NCBI GenBank assembly: GCA_016806645.1
Contig: JACSYO010001685.1
Location: 549,001 to 613,000, forward strand
Length of the DNA: 64,000 nucleotides
From: Ophiodon elongatus
Lineage: Eukaryota > Chordata > Actinopteri > Perciformes > Hexagrammidae
Direction of reading: 5' to 3'
The notes under the pieces: model-generated
What the model was told of the DNA's origin: nothing
What the model saw: the letters and a program-made list of their open reading frames with translations, nothing else
Database searches by the model: none
Translations under genes and position numbers: made by a program
In this document: positions 1-64,000 of the stretch, piece by piece
Layout: every line of letters begins with the position of its first letter
Numbering within the stretch: the first letter of the stretch is position 1

Positions 1-990
1 TAGTGTTTTGACATTTCTATTGTAAAAGGGTCAATTCACCCGAATTACAACAAAACATTTTCTCACGTTCCTCTAGTGGTATAAAAAAAAAAGAGACAAA
101 TTTGCAAGATTATAAAGTCATACATTTAAGAGATGTTTGGGCAAAGCGGCGGTAATGAAGAATGGTGGGTTGTTTTGTTTTCAGATGCCACACTCGGTAA
201 CGGTAACCCAGTGCAAAATATATTATATTGTAGTGAACTCTCCATCCATTCTCATCCACTTATCCGGGGCTGGGTATTCCAGATGTCCCTCTCCACAGCA
301 AACTCTAAGGACGTAATTCACCATAATCTGTGGTTCAACACGTGTTATTTGTTATTTGTCTTTTCTGTGTTGTTTTCTCTTCACACTGACAGTTGGGCAC
401 GGCCCCTTAAAACATCAGTGGGTAACTATGGTAACGCAGTGTGTTCAGAGTAACGTCCTCAGTGTCAGCTGTGCTGAAATAAAAAACACAAGCCTTTGTG
501 CAGTCAAAGATATTTTTTTTTGTCTCTAGTTTTTGTGGAAGTATTTATTTATGTTTATAACAGATAAAGAAATAATGTGAAAAAGACGCTTATTTATTTT
601 TCTGAACCATTGCCTTGCTCAGAGACCATCCTTACAATAACAAAACTACTCTGGGAGCAACTAAGATGTTTTTACTCATCAATTAATAACTTTATAATTT
701 TGTAAATTAACCATTTTAATCTTTCTTGAAGTTTTTCTTGAAAGATATCACACCCGTCCCTCAGCTCCTTCATTTTATATCGCACCTTATCCATCTATGA
801 TTTTGCTTTATGTTTAATTACAGAAATTAAACCCAAGGACAAAATAGTCATACATTCTGTCTGTGTTACTAATTGAAGGAATTATAGTGAGAATACATTA
901 TTTCCCTTTTTGCAGGAGACCCCCTGGAATCCCACAATTATGAATGCTGATATTGGACTACAGGGGGTAATGACAACAATTTCTAATTTG
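1..990. other. Downstream flank of jarid2, no gene recognised
   Basis: AT-rich sequence without a recognisable domain. The only open stretch (133-453, plus, 106 codons) has no family signature and is probably chance. A plus-strand AATAAA lies at 478-483, and another at 2580-2585. In mammals DTNBP1 lies tail-to-tail with JARID2, so a convergent gene end here is possible, but I see no dysbindin coding sequence. Confidence 0.4.
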
Positions 991-2328
991 GAGTCATTCT
1001 CAAACTTTTTCACATCATGACCCCTTAACTGACAAATAAGACCACGGACCCAGGGTCCCCCATCTGATACAATATTTGCTATTAGATATTTTAATACAAA
1101 ATGTATTACTCCAAAGAATTGCAACCTTAACTTGGTGGAGGGGTTTGTGTGCCCCAGTGACCCTGTGAGCTGTGTTGTCGGGGGCAATAGCTCCTGGTAG
1201 GGTCTCCCAAGGCAAAGTAGTCTCAGGGGAGGGGCCGGACCAAGAGAGATCCATTGACCCTTTATTAATCGGCTGGAAAGGAGTTGTCGCACCTTGCTTG
1301 GAAAAGAGAAACCGAGGCCCCCTTCTGGAGCCAGACCTGGAACGGACTTGTGGCCGGGCCTTGGCACATGGGGCTCGGCCGGGCACAGCATGAAAAATCT
1401 TCATGGAGCCTCCGCCCTGTGGGCCCACCACTAGCCGGGATAGGCATGGGGGTCGGGTGCAATGTGAGTCGGGCAGCAGCCAAGGGCGGGGACCTAGGCG
1501 GGCCGACCCCCGGCATCGCAGACGAGCTCGAGGGACGTGGAATGTCACACCACTGGCGGGGAAGGAATTGGAGCAGGTGCGGATGTTGGAGCGGTACCAA
1601 CTAGATGGTTGGGCTCACCTCCACGCATACCACTGGTTCTGGAACCAAACTCCTGGCGAGAGGCTGGACTCTATCCTTTCTGGAGTTGCCCAGGGTGAGA
1701 GGCGTCGGGCGGGTGTGGGGATACTCACGAGCCACTGTGTGGGAGTCTTCCACGGGGAACGAGGGGGTCGTCTCTATGCCATGAATTTCACCGACAGCAT
1801 TTCATGGCGCAACCTGGGGAGAGGAGAGTGTCCAGTTTGGTGGACCTCAGAATTGCATCCTTGCTTTTTGCAGATGATGTGGTTCGGTTGGCTTCTTCAG
1901 AACGTGACACTCAGCACGCACCGGGGCAGTCTGCAGCCGAGTGTGAAGCGGTCAGGATGAGAGTCAGTACCTCCAAGTCTGAGGCCATGGCTCTCTGCCG
2001 GAAAATGGTGGATTGCAGAGATCTCGTCTGGCATGGGAACGCCTTGGGGTCCCTAAGGAGGAGCTGGAAATCATTGCCGGGGACAGAGACGTCCGGAATA
2101 CCCGCCTAAGCCTGCCTCCCCCCCGGCCCCGGATAAGCGGAACTTAATGGATGGATAATGGATGGAAAAAGTATTAAACCCATGGCCAATTTTTTTTGAC
2201 AGTCTGTTACTTAAGGGAGGAATGATGTAGAAAAAAACATTCATTATCTTTCTATATTTCTGTTATCTTTTTGGAACCCCCTCAAGGACCCCTGGGGATC
2301 CAATGAACCCACTTTAAAAACCACTGCT
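991..2328. mobile_element. hAT-like element with a LINE inserted into it
   Basis: The left end (from 991) reads AGTCATTCTCAAACTTTTTC followed by ACATCATGACCCC. The right end, reversed (from 2328), reads CAGTGGTTTTTAAAGTGGG followed by TTCATTGGATCCCC. Both resemble the CAGTGGTTCTCAAACT-type ends of hAT elements, in inverted orientation. The inside is taken up by a LINE fragment (about 1118-2165). I could not identify a clean 8-bp target duplication, so the boundaries are approximate. Confidence 0.45.
1118..2165 (+). mobile_element. Internally deleted fish LINE (non-LTR retrotransposon) remnant
   Basis: The 5' part has leader sequence and then an endonuclease-like start in the plus frame at about 1535-1730 (GTWNVTPLAGKELEQVR, then SGVAQGERRRAGVGILTS after a frameshift). 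At about 1750 it jumps into the reverse transcriptase segment RIASLLFADDVVRLASS, whose FADD catalytic box is at 1867-1878, followed by AECEAVRMRVSTSKSEAMAL. It ends GGATAAGCGG plus an ATGG-type tail at about 2130-2165. This layout is typical of a very common fish LINE, recognised from memory. Most of the endonuclease and RT is missing, so the copy is dead. Confidence 0.85.
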
Positions 2329-2639
2329 CTAGACAAGCCACAGGCCTCACTGTGGTGTTCTTTGGATTATCTGCGTGGCTTAACTAGTGATGATTTTCAT
2401 AATTGATTAGTCTATACCATAGTTCGACAGGCGACATCAAATTACTTGTTTTGAATAGTCTAAATAGCTGCTAATTTTAATTTCAGCTCGAGGCTATATG
2501 CTGCTATAGGTATTGTGTGTGAATTCTTTTTTTGTAATTTCGGTGCAATTAACTCCATCAGATAAGAACTTGAAATGTAAATAAAGATTCTGTCAAAACT
2601 ATTTGCACAGAAAGAGACACAAGCAGGTTGGAAAGAAAT

Positions 2640-4897
2640 GACAGTGAATTGTCGGTAAGTTTTTATTAAACCTTAAGTACAAACTGCAAAAGTAAAAAAC
2701 TGTCAATATAACCAACATGAGACTCTCTTTCCGAGTGGAGGGAAAGGCCGAGATGCGGCACTAATAAATTAAGTCACCAGAGACCCCACTGTGAGCAAGT
2801 AGTTTTATACTGTAGAAAATGGAAGAAACCAACAAAAAAAGAGAACTGAAAAACAAACAAAAAAATCCCATCAGAATAAAATATATTGTAAGGCCATAAA
2901 AACTTGACAACCACTTTTTATGTTGAAAACACCCAACTTGGTATTTTATTAAATAGTCCTAAAACAGTTCAGTCTTCTGCGAGGGACGACAACCAACAAA
3001 CTGGATTATAGGATTTTTCCTTGACAGTCACCACTGGCAAGCTCAGTGCAACATGAGTAGCTACTACATTTTTGTTGAATTTTCAGTAATGAAAATGTAA
3101 AAACCCATTTTTTTGTGAACATATCTTTTTCCCTTTTCTTTAAAAAAGTAAAGCTAAACAAACAAAACTAGGTTGAGGGGAGGGGGGGGGGGCAGTCGTT
3201 GGCTACTCAATATCTTCTTTCTTAGTGATATAAGCAGCACTTAAAATTTTTATACACGTTTAACCAGAGCAACTCTGTAAGCGTCAAACTCACACGGATG
3301 AAGAAAGGGAAATGTAAGGCTTTTTCTTCATCAACCACTCTCCTCTGGAACGTTTTCTCTATTCCTTCCTTCCTTTCTTTATTCCTTAACCCCAGAACAA
3401 GGCTCAGGTATTTAAAGAGATTTACAGGATTATGTACAAAAAAGTTGATGTTTCGTTTGTGTTGGACTTTTTCCTCTCTCTAAAAATCACTCATAATATA
3501 TCTGGAAAAGGAAAACAAAAAAGCAAAAGCCAAAAAACAAAGGACAATTTAAAAAATACAAAAAACAAAACTTGGATTTGATATTTCACATTTTACACTC
3601 TTTGACTAGTGGCTCTACTTGAGATAACACGTCAGACCAACAAAAGTAAAAAACACAAAATAATAATAATATAATATAATAATTAATGTTTACTGTTACA
3701 GATGAAACAAGAGGACTGGAAGAATGGAATGTTAACACGATTGCACATCTAGAACCAGAAAAGCCTGAAAGCCTTTCTGCCCTGTGGGTTGGGGGAGCGT
3801 GAGCTAGCTGTTAGTAGATAGCATGTGCTAACCCCCAGATTTTTTACTTTTTGTGTTGTTATACAGTAATTATAACCAACAGCACCAATAAAGTGGATCT
3901 CCTCGCTATGGATCAGGCACAGTTTTCACTTGCTAGCGAAGGAGGGATCCCTCCATACTACCAGGAAGTGAGGTGAGCGGTGACCTTTCACAGGTCAAGC
4001 AGCTTTAGCTCTGCCCCCTCTCACATCCACCAACAAACAGAAACATCCACAATGACAAAGAAAATAAAAATACACAGAAGACTTCTTGCAAAAAACAAAG
4101 CTAAAATTTAAAATAGAACTTGAAAAAACATAGCCAACCAACAATAAACCAACATCGTTATCTTTCAAGTTTTTACCTCGCATCACTAACCCCCCTTTAA
4201 AAAAAACAAAAAACAATGCAGGAGCTGCACCAAGAAATAAAATAATTAAAGAAGGACTCCTCTTCCTCAAACCAAGGACAGAGAGAAACTTTGGGTAACT
4301 ACTTGATGTCATTTTCATTTCACAAAACTGGAGAGGAAAAAAAAGGCCGCCTTTTCATTTGCCCCACGTTCACAGTTAAGTGACGCATAATGAGAAGGAA
4401 TGGGGTTCAGTCTCAGGGGGCGAGATGAGGGCAGGAAAGAGTGATGCAAGAAGAAGGTAACAAATGTAACCCACTGCAGTTAAGGGAGGATGGAGGTAAA
4501 AGGTTTAACAGGCCCCATCAAGTTTTCTTGTGAATGTTACGCTTAATGCTTGTAATGTTGTAAAAGACGACTTAAAGAGGGACAGTGGGATTCTAAAATC
4601 ATCCAGGAAAAAAACAAATTCTTCTTTCACACTAGTGCAAAAAAGACATCTTGCTTTTCTTTTTTTTTGTTTCTTTTTTTTGTAAACAAGCCTGTCATAC
4701 TAAGGGAGGAGGTGAATATTTTTTGGAGGGAGGACTTCGGTCAGGTGAGGGGATTTTCAAAGCTAAAAAACAATCAATCTTAAATATTGAGTGGTGGAGG
4801 AGGGATTGATAGTGATCCTGCTTGATGTAAAAACAAAACAGGGGAGTTTGGGAGGGTTGGGCAGAGCACACCGGATGGTAATGTCGTGGCGTCCTCC
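2640..4897 (-). other. jarid2: jarid2 3' UTR (end inferred)
   Basis: About 2.26 kb of AT-rich sequence with A- and T-runs and no long microsatellite follows the stop. On the minus strand AATAAA occurs at 3378-3383, 2945-2950 and 2662-2667. The last is followed 40-55 nt downstream by a TGTGTCTCTTTCTGTG-like GU-rich stretch (about 2605-2625), so cleavage near 2640-2648 is the likely distal end. Earlier signals could give shorter forms. Without transcript data the end is an inference. Confidence 0.55.
2662..2667 (-). terminator. Probable distal poly(A) signal of jarid2
   Basis: AATAAA on the minus strand, with a GU-rich element downstream at about 2605-2625. It is the last canonical signal before the repeat-rich intergenic stretch. 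Alternative upstream signals lie at 2945-2950 and 3378-3383. Confidence 0.45.
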
Positions 4898-58456
<53,559 letters not shown>

Positions 58457-59057
58457 CTGTGGAAACATCCAGAGAAAGAGAATGGGTCAGTACAAAGTAT
58501 CGTCACTGACTGAAACAATAGTTTTTTCTTTGACCAATTAAAACAAAATTAAAAAAAACTGTGTTTCTGCACTTGTGGGAAATGTCTGATACGTTCTGAA
58601 ATAGTATGTTTGTTGTTGTTGTTGTTTTTTTTTTTTATCAAACTGGCAGTTTTAGTGACAAAACTAAATGTAACAAGCTAATTTTGGACTGTCCATATCC
58701 ACGCAAGGACATTATGACAGAAACACAAGAACAAGTTTTTGTACGAAGGGGAATCTTCCTTCTCACTTTGTTCCGGTTGCATCATTCCCTTCCATTTCTT
58801 GCTATATCGCGACATTAGCGTGACACAACATTAGCATAACCTAGCAATAGCTTGCAGCTAGACACAGGGCAAAGCATTTGCATAACAATGCGCGAAGGAC
58901 TGCATCTCCCCACAATGCCATGATAGAGGAGTGTTATGGTAATGAATAGGTAGGAAGCAAATGAAAAAAGCATCATGGGACTGCGAGTTCATGTGTTGCT
59001 AATCTCTCCCAGCGAGACTGAGACAGAAGATGTTATTGTCAAAGAGGTCACCAGAAG

Positions 59058-59058
<1 letters not shown>

Positions 59059-59113
<55 letters not shown>
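59059..59113. repeat. (CA)n microsatellite
   Basis: About 27 units, followed by CACACAACCACACACAC. Confidence 0.98.
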
Positions 59114-59114
<1 letters not shown>

Positions 59115-60220
59115 ACACAACCACACACACATCCTTTCCCAAGACATGGCTATTTATTTTTTTACCAGTCAGTTTCAATCTGAGCAACAAACGCATGACA
59201 GCTACATTTATAGGACATTAAAGCCTTGTTTTATTCAAAACACGATATTGCTCGTATTGAGAATTTTAAAAGCTGAATAGAAAAATATTCCACTGCAACA
59301 CGCATTGTTAAAAGGGTCTTTAGTGAGTTTAGTGAGTGTCCAACAGCAATAACCACACTTCTCTCCCCCTCTGCTCGACACGCATTGCTCTAGCAGCTGT
59401 GTTTGATGTCGAACAACGCTAATGACTAAAGGAAATGAGATTAGGACATGAGCAACAACAAAGAGGTATTAATAAATAATGGAAAATGGAAATAGCTTTT
59501 CTCTAGTCAAGCCATGGGGCGAGTGGATTTCAGCTGTAAGGTTTGAGAAAAGAAAACGCTCCGTCTCTGTGCAAAAGGCTAATGTATGCTAATTATTTGA
59601 ATTAAACGCAACACATTTCTGAATCTGTCGGCTCATCCCAGCGAGCACATTTCCTTCTGCGCGAGTCAAATGTATCGTAAGAGAGCAGTAACGTGTGGGA
59701 GGGGGGGGGAGAGCGCATTCTGATCATCCCGTTGACTCAGATCATTAGAGTTGGCTGGCGGACATCACGGTGACATCAGCGCAGGGTGTACCAAACCTCT
59801 CCAGCTCACACTCAATTAGTCCAAGATGTTTTATGGCTGCCGTAAAAACAGGATAACAGTTACAGCGTTCCATTAGGAACGAATGCGCTCTCAGAAAAAA
59901 AGACAAAAAAACAAACTTCAGCTGACTGTGGCACTGTTGACATAACCGAGTCTGTGTGTCAGTCTATTTCTGTCTGAGTGTGTGAAAAGGAGAAAATGAA
60001 GCTAATCCCAATATCATGCATCCTCCCACAGGTCTACTGAAAGACGATAGTGCTCATGAATGTCTGTCTTTCTTTCAGTGCTGCAATCTCGTGACACACA
60101 CACACACACAAGATACCAGAGTTGTTATGATTTATGATTAATTATGCCTTCTGATCAGTGCAGACAACGCACAGCTTATTATAGCAGTGTGTGTGCAAAT
60201 GCGCCTGAACTCTGAAATAT

Positions 60221-60225
<5 letters not shown>

Positions 60226-60315
<90 letters not shown>
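60226..60315. repeat. (CA)n microsatellite
   Basis: About 45 perfect units. Confidence 0.98.
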
Positions 60316-60316
<1 letters not shown>

Positions 60317-61230
60317 AAGATGACACGTGTGAGCCGTAAAAATACATGTTTTATAAAAAATAAATAAATAGACGAAGTCAGCTCACCATGTGCTGGGTAT
60401 GAATTCAGATTTACTTCATGCAACGTCTGTACAGTATTTAGTGTCTAATTGAACAGAAAGCCAGATTGCTTAAAAGCCACAGGTGGGTCAGGGTTGCAAA
60501 TGAAGAACATCTTCACAGAAGTGGGTGAATGTTGTTGACTATCTCCATGAAAACTTTCTGTAATTACAACGAAAAATGATACGACCTCATTCACTCACTT
60601 GATTCATTTCACGAGTCTAAATATTTTATGACAATATTGACAAGGCTGAGGATTTATTTTGTTTATCATGCTTTTGTGTTTGTCTCCCTCTCTTTCTCTC
60701 GGTCTTCAGCAGATAAAAATAAGCTTTAGTAGAGTTTTTGTTTTGATTTTGTTTGGGGATGAGGCCTTTAGCAGAGCTAAAAGGGGGGGGGGCAAGATTA
60801 AAAGCTGGGTGTCTGCACATGATGGAGCTGATCGGTGACAGCCACGTCTCCCTGCATACAGAACACAAGCTGACGCTCGCTCGTGTGCGTGTGCACATAC
60901 ACACACTCGAGTGAGCGAGCAGACCATTCAGTGCACCGTTGGCCTGCAGTCTCTGACAGAGGTTGATAGGGTGTGTTTTGTGCGTAGCGTGCAGTCCCTC
61001 ATTACACTGTCACATATGTACACACACACACACACACACACACGAGAAAGGTAGTGCAAGTATTCCATTTATGCCATTTTCTCCTGCAGTTAATGTCATC
61101 TAATCCATTCTGTGTGCACGTGCACAAGCACAAGCATGTGTGCAGAAACCTGCCAGGTAAGCACCAATTACTGAGACAGCTCACTGGCACTCTTTCCCTC
61201 GTGGTGTGTCACAGGGCCAAATGTACACGT

Positions 61231-61280
61231 ACACACACACACACACACACACGTACACACACACACACACACACACACAC
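61231..61280. repeat. (CA)n microsatellite
   Basis: CA units with one GTA interruption. A shorter CA run lies at 61021-61043. Confidence 0.97.
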
Positions 61281-61982
61281 AATATTGCAGGGTTACAAAC
61301 ACAACATAGATACATTGCTTCGATTATATCCATATCTATACCTGACACACACAAACATAACACACAGCTGTACTGAGAAGAAGAAAAAAAAGAATCTTCC
61401 CCAAAAAAATATTGACCTTAAAAGTTCATCTGCATTTCTTTTTCTCTCACTTTCTCCCTGGTTTCCTTACAATTGTTGGCAGCGTGCCACAGATATATCC
61501 TGCGCTGTGTACACATAGCAACAAGGTCTGTAAAAAAAGAGGGAAAAATGCTGACTGACTTTTCATCAGCTGAGGGGAAAAGAACAAATGTTAAAGCTCT
61601 GCTCTAATACAGCTGCTGTGCCCCGAATCCTCGCTAATCATTACTTCAGATCATCTGTTAAACGGGTTTTCGCCACCTTTGCTCAACTGTGTGTTAACTA
61701 TTTGTCTGACCTCAGAGGTGGTTTGCCATCTGTTTCAGGTCAAGGTGTTGCTCTTGCTTTCACTGGTCACAAAAGCAAGTTCCTGTCTGTGTGCTTTCAA
61801 GGTGTGAGGGGGAAAAAAAGAGAGAAAAAAAGTGATAGACAGGAAGAGCATGCAGAATCCCTCCGAAGACATTCACGCCGCCTGCCAGAGGGCTAAGTGT
61901 AGCATGACAGAGGAGGGGAAACATCTACTCAAATAAGCAATAAGTCCAAATCGTGTTGCATCTCCCATTCTCAGTCATACAC

Positions 61983-61986
<4 letters not shown>

Positions 61987-62050
<64 letters not shown>
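61987..62050. repeat. (TG)n microsatellite
   Basis: About 32 units. Confidence 0.98.
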
Positions 62051-62052
<2 letters not shown>

Positions 62053-62211
62053 TTCTGAGGTATTGCCAGAGCTCTTTAGAGACAGCTCTTACACAGCGCA
62101 ATGCCAGCCGAGCGCTACCTGGCACTGACACACACACATCTACACCCCGTCCAGCTCCCATCAGGCTGGTGGAATCCCACTAATGAGCGCAGGGACCTTT
62201 TCTGTGCACAT

Positions 62212-62212
<1 letters not shown>

Positions 62213-62285
<73 letters not shown>
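62213..62285. repeat. (TG)n microsatellite
   Basis: About 36 units, only 160 bp from the previous TG tract. Confidence 0.98.
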
Positions 62286-62287
<2 letters not shown>

Positions 62288-63780
62288 CCCAGTGATGCAC
62301 CAGGAACGCTGTGTGCCTACTGTCACCCGCCAACCCAACCCCCCAACTCCTATGGACTACACAGGTAATCCCACCGACCTGCAAAAAGAAAAAAACCCAC
62401 ACAAAGACACAGACGGATACCTTTCATGCATCCATAGGGATACTGTGCTTGAAAAGTATGCCTCTCTCTCTTTCTCTGTCACACTCACATGCTGTGATTA
62501 ATCAGACAGGGCTTGGAAGTATACCAACGTAATACTTCTCCCGCTGGGCTTATTTGAACATTTTACCCCGTAAAACGTCTCCAAAAAGATGGAACCGAAG
62601 GGGAGAAAATGCCAGTGAACGCACACACCTGAGAAGCAATTTTTTTTTATTCTTGTGACATTTGAATTCTCTTCCTGACATTATTCTGGCTCTTATTCTT
62701 CAAAATATGTATTCTCACACTTAGTTTGTGTTTATTACTTTTACCAAGTTCATATTGAAAACATGCAAGTTCAGATTTTGAGCTAAAAAGGACCCAGTGA
62801 ATAAATACCCTGAGAGCATCTCCGCTAGTCTTACAAGTTTTGCCAACACCACAACAAAAAAACGACCGACGCAAGTGAATAAACAGATTTCTCTTCGAAG
62901 AAAACAATAGAGAAAATGTTAAAAAGCTTGCAGTGGCATGCCAACGATATAAAGTCAAGAGTCTGAGCAGGATCAATCCATCACTGCATCTGTATCCGTT
63001 CTTTTTAACTGGATGAAAAGAGGAGCTGGTTCCACTTCATAACCCCAGGCTTACTCAACAATCCTCTCCCCACAGCAGACCAATCCAATAACTGACAATT
63101 GATGGGGAAACAAGTGGATTGCATTGGCTGCGTAATAGTGGATTCTGACAAAACGGGAAGTGGTAAGGGAGGGAGGTAGGAGGGAGGGAGGGAGGGAGGG
63201 ATGATGATGATAAAGAGTGTTGGATACAGTGTGTCCATTTTAAACTTTGAAACGATAAAATCACCATCACAATCAGATCTGACTATTCTAATAGTGTTTG
63301 GACTGAAATACAAATTGACTTTGAGGCATCGTTTAACTCCCATACGAGAGTATTACTGCATTGTCTTTGTCTGTGATACAAAAGTATGTTTTTTTTACGA
63401 CCAGACTTTATTACTGTGGCAAAGATTCAGCAGTGCTTCACCAGCAGTTTGTAAAATATTTTAAAACGTGGGGGAAACTTCCCATTACACTATTATTCAC
63501 TGAAAAAACACCCGTTGTGCCTTTGAGAGCATCACAGAGGCCCTGCGTCGTGTTCTGGCTCCGTCTGCATCAGTGGGACCGAAAGCCACACTAACATCTC
63601 GCTTACTGTACAGAAGAGATGGAAACCAGAGATTTTAAACAAGGTGATAAAATCAGGTTCAGTCATAATGCTGCGAACACTATACCACTATAGAAACAAA
63701 GTCACACTTTCTTTTGTAAGAAAGAAAAAAAAAAAAAGATATACCACCTTCAAGCTAACGCATGTAAACATTCACACGCT

Positions 63781-63793
63781 TGTGTGTGTGTGT

Positions 63794-63862
<69 letters not shown>

Positions 63863-63863
63863 C
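63781..63863. repeat. (TG)n microsatellite ending in CGCGCGC
   Basis: TG units with one TATG break, then an alternating CG run. Confidence 0.97.
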
Positions 63864-64000
63864 ACTAGCTGTTCTAAAAATAGCGCTGTGCTGCTGTAGA
63901 CTGTGCGGATGTCAAGGCAGAGGAATGTGGGCCAAGCGCCAGCTGCGATCTGCTCTACAAAACAGGCCCAAAATGTGTTATTCTAACACACATTTCCCTT

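Larger units (their letters stand above)
58457..64000 (-). other. 3' end of the large upstream jarid2 intron
   Basis: 5.5 kb upstream of the first visible exon. It holds eight CA/TG tracts, a (GGAG)n tract (63166-63200) and AT-rich sequence. I found no exon encoding the expected SKERPKRNIIQKKY-like N-terminus and no promoter. Confidence 0.75.

Noticed and set aside
133..453. 106-codon open frame on the plus strand
   Set aside because: No recognisable family, no repeat or splice context; likely chance.
1015..1548. Minus-strand open frames across the LINE remnant
   Set aside because: They are antisense to the GC-rich LINE and match no protein family; the plus frame carries the recognisable signatures.

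Overview
The window is vertebrate genomic DNA, most likely from a percomorph-type teleost. The evidence is large introns with GT/AG exons, very dense (CA)n/(TG)n microsatellites, and several dispersed repeats resembling fish families. One gene is readable: jarid2, the PRC2-associated Jumonji/ARID protein, on the minus strand. Seventeen coding exons run from 58456 down to the stop at 4898. They join in a continuous frame of 4323 nt (1440 residues plus stop). Only the first coding exon, expected to encode about 15 N-terminal residues, appears to be missing; it should lie beyond 64000. Teleosts often keep two copies (jarid2a, jarid2b), and I cannot say which this is.

Layout from right to left, which is the direction of transcription. 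58457-64000 is the end of the large upstream intron. At 58330-58456 is the exon with the ubiquitin-interacting helix. Exons at 50104-50227 and 35575-35798 are separated by 8-14 kb introns; the second carries the conserved QAQRK motif that PRC2 methylates in mammals. An acidic exon (24961-25179) and a proline/arginine-rich exon (21337-21578) follow. A 1447-bp exon (14532-15978) holds low-complexity sequence, JmjN and the start of ARID; ARID finishes in 12748-13292. The compact 3' part (4898-9560) has nine small exons encoding the JmjC domain, the C5HC2 zinc finger and the basic C-terminal tail. The 3' UTR probably runs to about 2640.

The JmjC domain lacks the Fe(II)-binding His/Glu/His residues, as in all JARID2 proteins, so this is a PRC2 cofactor and not a demethylase. 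The C-terminal tail contains a poly-glycine run encoded by a CTC/CCA trinucleotide repeat.

The left end (1-2600) lies downstream of the gene and holds a broken LINE inside what looks like a hAT-type element. Introns hold microsatellites, a CA-based minisatellite, several MITE-like inverted-repeat elements, a diverged 155-bp tandem duplication and AT-rich stretches that could be conserved regulatory elements. I found no RNA gene, no CRISPR, no second protein-coding gene and no evidence of a new biological system.
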